Assembly (NCBI RefSeq): GCF_900240315.1
Contig: NZ_OEPZ01000002.1
Span: 186,001 to 250,000 of the forward strand
Length of the DNA: 64,000 nucleotides
Origin: Dorea phocaeensis
GTDB lineage: Bacteria; Bacillota; Clostridia; Lachnospirales; Lachnospiraceae
Reading direction: 5' to 3'
Below are positions 17,861-24,916 of this stretch, one piece after another. A program made the position numbers and the translations under genes. The notes below the pieces were generated by a model. It saw nothing but the letters and a program-made list of their open reading frames with translations, had not been told where the DNA came from and ran no database searches. Numbering within the stretch: position 1 is the first letter of the stretch; each line of letters opens with the position of its first letter.

Positions 17861-18091
17861 AAAAAAAGTCGCCTCCTTTTCGTACTTTTAACTTCAGTAC
17901 GACAAGCGGTGACTGTACACTCTCCCGTGTGTGTCGTGAGAACCTCACACGTTGTTACCACATTTCAGCGGCCGTTATAGTTTCGTACAGTGACTTGTCG
18001 CCAGTTTCCTAACTTGACATTCGCTCCACGGAAAACCTGCTATTATAAGCAGCAACCTCACGTTTCACAGCTATCATGTCACAGCTTTTTC
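17861..18091 (-). promoter_or_regulatory. Leader of the S10 ribosomal operon
   Basis: About 230 nt of untranslated mRNA between the promoter at 18092-18120 and rpsJ. It contains a stem GTACGAAA...and GTACTGAAG region near 17880-17900, GTGTGAGG/CCTCACAC-type pairing (17945-17955 with partial copies nearby), and GACAAGTCAC/GTGACTTGTC-type repeats (17990-17998 region). A second possible minus-strand -10 box, TATAAT, is at 18042-18047 without a good -35. The role as an S10-operon attenuator is inferred from position and length. Confidence 0.5.
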
Positions 18092-18120
18092 AGTATAAAT
18101 GATAAAATCCGTTTTTGCAA
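18092..18120 (-). promoter_or_regulatory. Promoter of the S10-spc operon
   Basis: Minus strand TTGCAA (18115-18120), 17 bp, TATACT (18092-18097). It drives rpsJ and the genes behind it, and is divergent from the LysR gene starting at 18282. Confidence 0.65.
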
Positions 18121-18281
18121 GCATTTTCTTTTAAATATTGTTTTTTTTTTCGTACAATCAGAAACTTCGCTTATTTTCCACATTTCACCTTGTAGCCCAC
18201 CTATTTTTTCTCTATTATAAGTGCCAAGAGCAATGAGCTATTGACATTATACACACTACAGACACAGGGGGCAACCACATT

Positions 18282-19149
18282 ATGGATATCAAGAAATGGA
18301 AAGTCATGCTCGCCGTAGATCATCACGGCAGCTTCACACGCGCAGGTCTGGAACTTGGATATACACAGTCCGGCATCACCCAAATGATGAAGACACTGGA
18401 AAAGGACGTTGGCTTTTCCTTATTTAAAAAGGTTGGTCATGGCACCTTCCTGACCGACGAGGCAAAAGCACTCCTCCCAGCCATCCGTTCCCTTCTCCAC
18501 GCCGAGGAAGTCATCCGTCAGGAGATCGCCGCACTAAAAGGTGCCCAAACCGGCACTATTATAATAGGTACATACTTAAGCTGTTCTATCCACTGGATCC
18601 CTAAAATCATCCAGGAATTCCAGCAAAAAACACCCAGACATTCACTTTAAAATTATACAAGGATCAGAAGGCGAACTTGCCGAATGGATCCAGGAACGAA
18701 AGGTAGATATCGGTTTCCTCAGCTATCAGTCAGAACAGCGTTATCAGTTTCTCCCGGTAATGAACGATGAGCTTTTCGCCGTTCTTCCCAAAGGGCATCC
18801 TCTTGCAGCGCAGGACGCAATTCCCATCGAGGATTTCAACAATCAGCCCTTTATCATCACCGAGTATACACCCGGAAGCGATATTCACAGAATCTTAAAA
18901 GAACATCAGGTCACTCCGGATATCCGCTATGTGACCGTTAATGAATTTTCATCTCTTTCTATGGTAGAGCACAATCTGGGCCTTGCAATCCTCCCAGGGC
19001 TTCTACTTCGCGGACAGATCGGGAACTACACCACCCTCCCCCTCCTCCCGCGCGCTTATCGGAAACTTGGACTTGCCTTCTCCTCTCAGGAAGAACTGTC
19101 ACCAGCTTCCAAAGGCTTTTTGGAATATGCAAAAGTTTTTCTTCTCTAA
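18282..19149 (+). pseudogene. LysR-family regulator split by a +1 frameshift in an A6 run
   Basis: Two frames together make a normal LysR protein of about 289 residues. The first (18282-18650, 122 aa) carries the winged HTH 'VDHHGSFTRAGLELGYTQSG' and the linker helix. The second (from about 18632, with the annotatable part 18760-19149) carries the effector-binding domain ('ITEYTPGSDIHRILKEHQ', 'VEHNLGLAILPGL'). The break is at six A (18625-18630): removing one A restores a continuous reading frame (QQK-HPDIHFKIIQGSEGE). This could be a mutation, phase variation by slippage, or a sequencing error. It is divergent from the S10 operon and directly upstream of two TSUP permeases it probably regulated. 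Confidence 0.8.
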
Positions 19150-19195
19150 GTCATAACCTTTTGTAATGCCGGCATTAGATTTTTTAATCTTTTGC

Positions 19196-19224
19196 TTGAC
19201 ATTTATTTCACAATTGATTATACT
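19196..19224 (+). promoter_or_regulatory. Promoter of the first TSUP permease
   Basis: TTGACA (19196-19201), 17 bp, TATACT (19219-19224): near consensus. Because it lies after the upstream in-frame ATG at 19192, it argues for the permease start at 19264. Confidence 0.8.
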
Positions 19225-19263
19225 GAAACAAAATTTTCCACAAATGAAAGAGAGGTATTTTTT

Positions 19264-20136
19264 ATGAGCGCTTCAACAATTTTACTTATTTTCATGTGGA
19301 TCTTCGCAATTGCATTCATTATAATACTGTTTAAAGACGTGAAGGCACACAAGCAAGAACTTGATAAAGCCAAATTAGGATTCAACTCCATCATCAGTTT
19401 GATTGCAAACTTTTTCGACACGCTGGGAATCGGAAGCTACGCAATCGCAACTTCTGCATGGAAGTTTAACAAATCTATCTCCGATGATCTGATTCCGGGT
19501 ACTTTGAACGTTGCTTTCGCAATCCCGATCTGCGTAGAAGCAACCATTACCATGACCCGCATCAGCGTAGATCCTCTGACACTGGTTCTGATGATCGGAT
19601 CCGCCATCCTTGGATCTATTCTCGGTGCAAAGATTATCTCCCGAATGGATATTATGAAAATCCGCGTCATCATGGGTATCGCACTTCTGATCGTAGCAGC
19701 TGTTACTCTGTGTAAGATCAATTCCATCGGACCATTCGGAATGGTAGGAACCGCCAGAGGTTTAAGTGGAGCTATGCTGGTTATTGGAGTCATCGGCAAC
19801 TTCATTCTGGGAATCTTAATGACCGCCGGAATCGGTCTGTACGCACCATGCATGGCACTCATTCTTCTGCTTGGCATGAGCACAGACGTAGCCTTCCCAA
19901 TTATGATGGGATCCTGCGCATTCCTGTGTCCTGCATGCGGAATCACATTTATTAAGGAAGGAAAATATCAGCGCGGAGCTACTATCCCTATGCTGATTGC
20001 CGGCTCTATCGGTGTTCTGATCGCAGGATTCATTGTAACCTCCCTGCCGCTCACCTTACTGACCTATCTGGTTTGTATCGTAATGGTAATCTGTGCCGCT
20101 TTATTCTTCCACGACGCAAAAAAACAAAAAAAATAA
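19264..20136 (+). CDS. TSUP (TauE/SafE) family permease
   Basis: 290 residues from MSASTILLIFMWIFAIAFII (the site AGAGAGG is upstream). About eight membrane helices. The family pattern is repeated in the two halves: 'NFFDTLGIGSYAIATSAWKF' near residue 45 and 'GNFILGILMTAGIGLYAPCM' near residue 180, then 'MMGSCAFLCPACGITFIKEG'. TSUP proteins move sulfite, sulfonates, thiosulfate or other small organic anions. The substrate here cannot be read from sequence. It is a close paralogue of the next gene and follows the broken LysR gene. Confidence 0.88.
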   Translation: MSASTILLIFMWIFAIAFIIILFKDVKAHKQELDKAKLGFNSIISLIANFFDTLGIGSYAIATSAWKFNKSISDDLIPGTLNVAFAIPICVEATITMTRISVDPLTLVLMIGSAILGSILGAKIISRMDIMKIRVIMGIALLIVAAVTLCKINSIGPFGMVGTARGLSGAMLVIGVIGNFILGILMTAGIGLYAPCMALILLLGMSTDVAFPIMMGSCAFLCPACGITFIKEGKYQRGATIPMLIAGSIGVLIAGFIVTSLPLTLLTYLVCIVMVICAALFFHDAKKQKK

Positions 20137-20166
20137 TGACTACATGTCAGGTTTTTACATATTTGT

Positions 20167-20195
20167 AAAAAAAGCACGGGCTATCCGTGCTTTTT
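20167..20195 (+). terminator. Terminator after the first TSUP gene
   Basis: AAAAAGCACGG, loop GCTAT, CCGTGCTTTTT: an 11-bp stem with a T tail, 30 bp after the stop codon. It makes the two TSUP genes separate transcripts. Confidence 0.85.
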
Positions 20196-20208
20196 CTGTA
20201 TAATTTGA

Positions 20209-20365
20209 TTGACTTTTGGCATAGGAATTGCTAAAATTATATAAAGAACAGATCGTGGGATTTTTAACGAAGTATAAAAATATCGGGGTATTTATATTTC
20301 ATTACATAAAAGAAAGGCGAATCTGTTCCATTTTTTACTTTTCAACCAATCTGGAGGGATGAATT
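20209..20365 (+). promoter_or_regulatory. Promoter and leader of the second TSUP permease
   Basis: TTGACT (20209-20214), 17 bp, TAAAAT (20232-20237) would start an RNA near 20244 with a leader of about 120 nt. In it GAACAGAT (20246-20253) pairs with ATCTGTTC (20321-20328), closing a large loop. Ribosome site GGAGGG is 7 bp before the ATG. No known riboswitch class was recognised. Confidence 0.55.
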
Positions 20366-21235
20366 ATGAATGCTACATTAATTTTACGTATCGTCATTAT
20401 CCTGTACACACTCGTATTTGCAGTTTACTGGATCAAAGACATGATTGCACACAAAGACGAATTCACTGGCGAGAAAGTAATCCCACTGTTCATCATCGGT
20501 GTAATCACAAACTTCCTTGATACTCTTGGAATCGGAAGTTTCGCAACCACACAGGCTGGTTTCAAATTTACAAAGTCCAGTCCTGATGAGACAATGCCAG
20601 GTACTCTGAACATCGGAGATGCTATCCCAGTCGTAACAGAGTTCGTATTATTCCTGACTCTGATCGAGATGGATACTATTACCCTGGTTGCTCTGCTTGC
20701 AGCAGCTACTATCGGTTCTTACATCGGAGCTGGTATCGTATCCAAGCTTCCTGTAAAACAGATCCGTATCGCTTTAGGTTCTGCTCTTTTGATCCTCGCA
20801 GTTGTTATGGGATGTAAACTGTTGGAAATCGGTCCATTCGGCGCTTCCGGAACAGCTACCGGATTAACAGGTGCTAAACTTGTAATCGGTGTTGTTGTTA
20901 ACTTCTTCTTAGGAGCTCTTATGACCGTTGGTGTTGGTCTGTACGCACCATGTATGGCTATGATCGGTGCTCTTGGAATGAACATTCAGGCTGCTTTCCC
21001 AGTTATGATGGGATCTTGTGCATTCCTGATGCCAGCTTGCGGAATCAAATTCGTTAAAGAAGGAAAATACGACAGAAAAGCATCTCTACTGCTCACCATC
21101 GGAGGTATCATTGGTGTATTGATCGCTTACTTCATTGTTAAGTCTTTACCAATCACAATCCTGACATGGGTAGTTATCGTAGTTATGGTTTACACAGCTA
21201 TCGTATTCTTCAAGGATGCAACAAAAGCTGCTTAA
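20366..21235 (+). CDS. TSUP (TauE/SafE) family permease, paralogue
   Basis: 289 residues with the same plan as the upstream permease: 'TNFLDTLGIGSFATTQAGFK', 'GALMTVGVGLYAPCMAMIGA', 'MMGSCAFLMPACGIKFVKEG', and about eight spans. Codon use is strongly biased to highly expressed-type codons, stronger than in its neighbour. It has its own promoter and terminator. Substrate not determined: sulfite or sulfonate-type anions are the family default. Confidence 0.88.
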   Translation: MNATLILRIVIILYTLVFAVYWIKDMIAHKDEFTGEKVIPLFIIGVITNFLDTLGIGSFATTQAGFKFTKSSPDETMPGTLNIGDAIPVVTEFVLFLTLIEMDTITLVALLAAATIGSYIGAGIVSKLPVKQIRIALGSALLILAVVMGCKLLEIGPFGASGTATGLTGAKLVIGVVVNFFLGALMTVGVGLYAPCMAMIGALGMNIQAAFPVMMGSCAFLMPACGIKFVKEGKYDRKASLLLTIGGIIGVLIAYFIVKSLPITILTWVVIVVMVYTAIVFFKDATKAA

Positions 21236-21249
21236 TTGAATATGGACAT

Positions 21250-21284
21250 AAAAAAGGATTTCCCACTCGGGAAATCCTTTTTTT
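21250..21284 (+). terminator. Terminator after the second TSUP gene
   Basis: AAAAAGGATTTCCC / GGGAAATCCTTTTTTT, a 14-bp stem with a 4-nt loop and a long T tail, 14 bp after the stop codon. Confidence 0.92.
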
Positions 21285-21329
21285 CATATTTAGCACAGCT
21301 TATACACGCTACAGTCTTTCAAAAAAGCT

Positions 21330-21950
21330 CTATCTTCCTTTGTTTTTCCGCCGTCTTTCAACCTCTTCATCGTGGAGTCTGTTTGCTTCTTTTCTCGCTG
21401 CATTCATGCGCTTAATTCTCTCTTTTAACGGCAGCTGTGTGTTCACCCATATCTTCTTCGTCTTATCCTCTAAAAAGCGCCTAAACCCATCCACAGCACC
21501 TTCTACGAAGTCTGCATGGGGCAGAAGATAGAGCTCTTCATTGTTTCTACAGATATAGAAGTTTTTCTTATCTTCATACAACATACTGATCTCGCCATAT
21601 TTCACATGGACATTTTCTCCCCAGGCCGGATTCTCAATCCGAAGTTCCGCCTGCCCAAAAAGATATGTAATCTCATTCTGATCTATATAATCCTGATCCT
21701 GACTGGACAACTTCACAAATGCAATCTTATACGAAAATAACATAATGCCTAACATGATGCCTCCCGCCACAAAGCAGGCAATCATTCCCGCCGTCTTTGC
21801 ACGCAGCAGATAGCCCAGCACCAAAAATCCAATCCCCAATACAGTGAGGTGCATTTTCGTGAGCGGATGACGCACCTTATTGTCAAAGCGGATAAAATCC
21901 TCCAGCACCTCTTTCGTATGCTTACTCTTTAGCTTATATACTGTTGTCAT
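21330..21950 (-). CDS. YcxB-like membrane protein
   Basis: A 206-residue protein starting MTTVYKLKSKHTKEVLEDFI (site GGAGAGAGG just upstream; a longer start 60 bp further up is unlikely). Two adjacent membrane spans at about residues 35-80 ('VLGIGFLVLGYLLRAKTAGM'). Then a soluble C-terminal domain with 'VKYGEISMLYEDKKNFYICR' and a highly charged tail, RRRKNKGR. This fits the YcxB family (unknown function). Convergent to the second TSUP gene. Confidence 0.65.
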   Translation of the reverse strand: MTTVYKLKSKHTKEVLEDFIRFDNKVRHPLTKMHLTVLGIGFLVLGYLLRAKTAGMIACFVAGGIMLGIMLFSYKIAFVKLSSQDQDYIDQNEITYLFGQAELRIENPAWGENVHVKYGEISMLYEDKKNFYICRNNEELYLLPHADFVEGAVDGFRRFLEDKTKKIWVNTQLPLKERIKRMNAARKEANRLHDEEVERRRKNKGR

Positions 21951-22148
21951 AGTTCCTCTCTCCTTGTATTTTCTATGGTTTATGATAATATATCCTTCTG
22001 TTTTTTGCAAACCATTTCTACATTTCTTTTTCTCACCTTTTGCTTTATTCCATTAATTCATTAATTTGTTAAAACTCATAAATAGACCGCTTTTCTAATC
22101 ACTTTTTCTGTAACTTTATACAAATTTTATCTTTTTATTTTCGACACA

Positions 22149-22177
22149 TTGACACCACTTTTCAAAAGTGCTATATT
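22149..22177 (+). promoter_or_regulatory. Strong promoter with palindromic spacer
   Basis: TTGACA (22149-22154), 17 bp, TATATT (22172-22177). The spacer itself is a near-palindrome (CACTTTTCAAAAGTG), and downstream an imperfect palindrome AACCTAGTTAAGGTT (22184-22198) follows. It drives the RNA at about 22184-22400. Confidence 0.75.
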
Positions 22178-22183
22178 AACTTT

Positions 22184-22402
22184 AACCTAGTTAAGGTTGT
22201 TATTGCAGTTACACAGTTGCCGGTTGTTTCCCCCAAGAACATCCTTGCAGCAGTGGACTCCAATTTATATATACTTCCTCTATTTCAGAGGAGCATTCCC
22301 CAGCTTTGTGTATATAGCAAAACTGCAATGCAACGAGGAAAAACCTCTCAATGACATACCAAAAAGAAAGGGCACGACAGTTCGGACGTCGTGCCTTTTC
22401 TT
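22184..22402 (+). ncRNA. Candidate structured small RNA, about 215 nt
   Basis: A strong promoter and a strong terminator (22371-22395) bound a stretch with no credible ORF. The ends can pair: ATTGCAGTTACACA (22202-22215) with TGTGT (22307-22311) and AACTGCAAT (22321-22329), leaving a 9-nt bulge on the 3' side. Inside are TATATAC/GTGTATA (about 22268-22314) and a hairpin CCTCT-ATTTC-AGAGG (22277-22291), and after it GAGG-AAAAA-CCTC (22335-22347). The long rod with a bulged centre resembles 6S RNA in outline, but no family consensus was confirmed. It is antisense-convergent to the end of the prd operon. Confidence 0.5.
22364..22402. terminator. Bidirectional terminator between the small RNA and prdE
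   Basis: GGCACGAC (22371-22378) / GTCGTGCC (22388-22395). T-rich on the plus strand (TTTTCTTTC) and on the minus strand (CTTTCTTTTT). It can end the plus-strand RNA and the prd operon mRNA. Confidence 0.8.
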
Positions 22403-22459
22403 TCGCTTCTGATCCATTGACAAAATGCATAAGTATTCATATTGTTATCTATATATGCA

Positions 22460-22942
22460 TTATGCCTGATCATGCTGCTCTTTCTGACGCATCTTCAACT
22501 TCAACAGCGCCTTCGCCTTCAGACAGTCTACCTTCACCATATTGTTCTCACCCACAACATTAGTCTCTGTACCATCTGCACTCTTATTGATATCTACGAT
22601 GCCATCCAGATAGTCGTTTACAACAACAAACTGTGCCACTGTACCACTGAAATTAAGTCCTGTAACCGGAATACCGCGAATACCAAGCTGTTCACATGTA
22701 TTGGTATAATCCACGTCGCTGTTTCCCCATCCATCGGATGTCAGGATAACCCCATCCGCGCGCATACATTCAGCAAGAGCTGCTGCTCTCGTTCCCACAA
22801 GCAGCTTATCTTTATTGTCATCCGGTGTTCCCACGATGATAATTCCCATCAGATCCAGGTCTGTATCTTCCGCTACTACTTCAAGAAGCGGATCTCTGAA
22901 ATGATGCAATGATGTTTCTTTTGTTGATGGTCCAATACCCAT
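22460..22942 (-). CDS. prdE: PrdE, homologue of the C-terminal part of PrdA
   Basis: 160 residues. Starts MGIGPSTKETSLHHFRDPLL and aligns with PrdA from residue 420 on (IGPASKEMSRHYWREP...). It also shares 'GIRGIPVTGLNFSGTVAQFV' with PrdA 'GMRGIPVVGMSYCAVQGAL'. It begins with Met where PrdA has the cysteine that becomes the pyruvoyl group. PrdE belongs to proline reductase clusters, but its role is not settled. 12 bp after prdD with an AGGAGGTG site. Last gene of the operon. Confidence 0.88.
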   Translation of the reverse strand: MGIGPSTKETSLHHFRDPLLEVVAEDTDLDLMGIIIVGTPDDNKDKLLVGTRAAALAECMRADGVILTSDGWGNSDVDYTNTCEQLGIRGIPVTGLNFSGTVAQFVVVNDYLDGIVDINKSADGTETNVVGENNMVKVDCLKAKALLKLKMRQKEQHDQA

Positions 22943-22954
22943 AATCTACACCTC

Positions 22955-23722
22955 CTACTGCATAGAACGGATAATTCCGTCTCTATATTCATTTGGAGTA
23001 ATCATTACCGGCATATTGCCCATCTCTATGATGGAACGTCCGCCTTCTACTCCCGACGGCTCGTTCGGGAATAAATGCGTATCGTACATCGCTCCCTGTC
23101 CTGCCACCTGTCTGATAATCACTACTTTTTTCTTTCCCGGTCTTACCTGGTCATGATACTCATGGCGCTCTGTACACTTATCTCCTCTGAATTTTTTCAG
23201 TTTCTCACGGTAGCTCTGAATAAACTCATCACAGATTCTGTGTGCCGTAAATGGTCCGTGTCTTTCCTGTCCCATACCCGCTGCAAAGGTTACATCAAAA
23301 GAAATAATATAGTCATCATCTCCCGGTGTACCCGCACGATTCAGATACAGCTGTTCTTTCAGATTTCCCTCAGAAGAACCGAATTCGTGGCACTGCTTAC
23401 CATTTACATCCACGCCCGTCAGCATGACATAAACGCCTGTAACCGTATGTGTAATTCCTTCTCCGATCTTTCCAAGCACCTTTGTAGAAATCGGAATAAT
23501 ATCCATAATCGTGTTGGTCCAGCGGTCATGATCTCCCGGTTTAATGATCTGAATATCGATTTTTTCAATACAGTCATCTTCTGCGACCAGCTTATCGATC
23601 ATTTCTTTACTGACCGTCATATGGCCATCCGTCGTGATGTCATTGTGTTCGCCCCACTCTACCTCTGTCATATGGAACGCTTTAATCACCAGACGGCGCA
23701 GGTCCTTTACCTGATCTGCCAT
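22955..23722 (-). CDS. prdD: PrdD, homologue of the N-terminal part of PrdA
   Basis: 255 residues, matching PrdA from about residue 170 to 416: 'KAFHMTEVEWG', 'VYVMLTGVDVNGKQCHEFGS', 'RPGKKKVVIIRQVAGQGAMY', 'GNMPVMITPNEYRDGIIRSM'. The protein stops where PrdA reads GCIHALTC, at the pyruvoyl cleavage site. It lacks the Ala/Pro/Glu-rich linker of PrdA. It is separated from prdB by a strong terminator-like hairpin (23824-23854), so it is probably expressed at a lower level than prdAB. Confidence 0.88.
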   Translation of the reverse strand: MADQVKDLRRLVIKAFHMTEVEWGEHNDITTDGHMTVSKEMIDKLVAEDDCIEKIDIQIIKPGDHDRWTNTIMDIIPISTKVLGKIGEGITHTVTGVYVMLTGVDVNGKQCHEFGSSEGNLKEQLYLNRAGTPGDDDYIISFDVTFAAGMGQERHGPFTAHRICDEFIQSYREKLKKFRGDKCTERHEYHDQVRPGKKKVVIIRQVAGQGAMYDTHLFPNEPSGVEGGRSIIEMGNMPVMITPNEYRDGIIRSMQ

Positions 23723-23823
23723 TTTTCCACCTCCATTTTATAACGAACGCTATTTCATCTTTCGAGACAGTGCTCTCTCTTTCCTAAAACACCATCCTCA
23801 TAAATTTCGTTCTCTTACTTTTC

Positions 23824-23854
23824 AAAAAAGGGCAGATGTATAATACATCTGCCC
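23824..23854 (-). terminator. Intercistronic terminator/attenuator between prdB and prdD
   Basis: GGGCAGATGTA (23830-23840), loop of 3, TACATCTGCCC (23844-23854), followed on the minus strand by six T. A textbook intrinsic terminator 18 bp after the prdB stop. It should let only part of the transcription reach prdD-prdE and would also protect the 3' end of the prdAB mRNA. Confidence 0.88.
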
Positions 23855-23871
23855 CTCCAAGCATCTTAAAA

Positions 23872-24597
23872 TTAGATCTTAGCTACATACTCAAATGGCA
23901 GTGGTACGATCTTTCCAGGTGTCTGGATTTCAACTAACTGCTCAAGAGCTGCTTTAACGATCTGTGTCTGCTGTTCAACATTGTGCGGTCCACCAGCATT
24001 AGCACCCATAGGTACCAATGGAGCAACTGCACGAGGAGTACCAGTCTGACGTACAACTGGTGGAAGAGCTGCAATAATAATTGTAGGAATTCCAGCTTCT
24101 TCAATCGCTCTCTGCACCAATACTGCAGAGCGGTGGCAGGTACCTCATCCAGCGGTGAGGATTACTGCGTCAACATTCTCTTCTTTGAACATCTGTGCGA
24201 TAGCCGGACCAGTTTCATTTTTAAATTTCTCCTGGTTTCCACCACCACCCATGAATCCTGCATGTACTGGAGCACAAGCTTTAATAAAGCCTTCTTTTGC
24301 CAGCTCATGGATTCTGTCAATTGGGAACATACAGTTGATGTCTTTGTTAACATCACTGTTATCATATCCACCATGGGATACCATCAATTCATCTGATGGC
24401 ATTGTATCTGTTACTTTTCTCCACGTAAAGTCACCAGCAAGATTGAATCTTTCCTGATCTTTGTGATGAACACCTGCTGCTGTTGCAAGAGCGATAGTCA
24501 TATCTTTCAACTCTTTTGTTACAGGAGTCCATACAGACGGCGGAGTAATAGGAACGAAGATTTCAGATTGTAAACCTTTAACAACCGTTAAACTCAT
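23872..24597 (-). CDS. prdB: D-proline reductase subunit PrdB (selenoprotein)
   Basis: 241 residues if the in-frame TGA at codon 151 (24145-24147) is read as selenocysteine: ...VDAVILTAG-U-GTCHRSAVLVQRAI. Without recoding the gene would be cut in two, but the reading frame is intact on both sides and the Sec-GTCHRS context is the PrdB active site. It reduces D-proline to 5-aminovalerate together with the pyruvoyl subunit of PrdA. A SECIS hairpin follows the UGA (24106-24132). Preceded by the small CBO2463-type gene (2-bp gap). The tRNA-Sec gene and the SelA/SelB/SelD genes are nearby. Confidence 0.96.
24106..24132 (-). promoter_or_regulatory. Bacterial SECIS element of prdB
   Basis: Read on the minus strand: CGCTCTGCA, loop GTATTGG, TGCAGAGAGCG. 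A stem of 7-9 bp starting about 12 nt after the Sec UGA, inside the coding sequence, as SelB requires. The loop holds a GG pair, as usual for bSECIS hairpins. Confidence 0.8.
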
Positions 24598-24599
24598 TT

Positions 24600-24899
24600 T
24601 TAGACCTCCTTATTATCATCCAAACGCTTACCCATTTCTTCTTGTTTGCGTCTTTCTTTTTCTATGTTGCTGACGTAGTGCTCATTTATCTCAGGTCCTA
24701 ACTGCTCCGGGAAGCTCATATTCCATCCAAATTCCTGACCCACTTTCGGTTCAGTATCACAGATAAACATCCGCTTCGGTGCTTTAAAGAACCCCAGGCG
24801 TCCTTTCAAATCAACGCTGATACTGCAGTCATCGATATCTACCACAACACCTTCCATATAAATGACCTTGTCGCCATAATTCAAACGTTCATTATTCAT
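24600..24899 (-). CDS. CBO2463/CBO2479-type proline reductase cluster protein
   Basis: A 99-residue soluble protein, MNNERLNYGDKVIYMEGVVV..., with a small beta-rich domain ('VDIDDCSISVDLKGRLGFFK') and a charged helical tail. Genes of this type lie between prdA and prdB in Clostridia (the C. difficile counterpart lies at the same place). Function unknown. It may help assembly or processing of the reductase. 17 bp after prdA. Confidence 0.75.
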   Translation of the reverse strand: MNNERLNYGDKVIYMEGVVVDIDDCSISVDLKGRLGFFKAPKRMFICDTEPKVGQEFGWNMSFPEQLGPEINEHYVSNIEKERRKQEEMGKRLDDNKEV

Positions 24900-24916
24900 T
24901 TAAGAACACCTTCGAT

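Noticed and set aside
19192-19263. Upstream start for the first TSUP gene
   Set aside because: The extra 24 codons overlap the TTGACA/TATACT promoter, and the family begins near the MSAST start.
22197-22412. ORF of 71 codons within the candidate small RNA
   Set aside because: It has no ribosome site, runs through the terminator and its residues show no domain; the RNA interpretation fits the promoter and terminator better.
24145-24147. Stop codon splitting prdB into two genes
   Set aside because: The UGA is at the known Sec position (GUGTCHRS context) and a SECIS-like hairpin follows, so it is read through.
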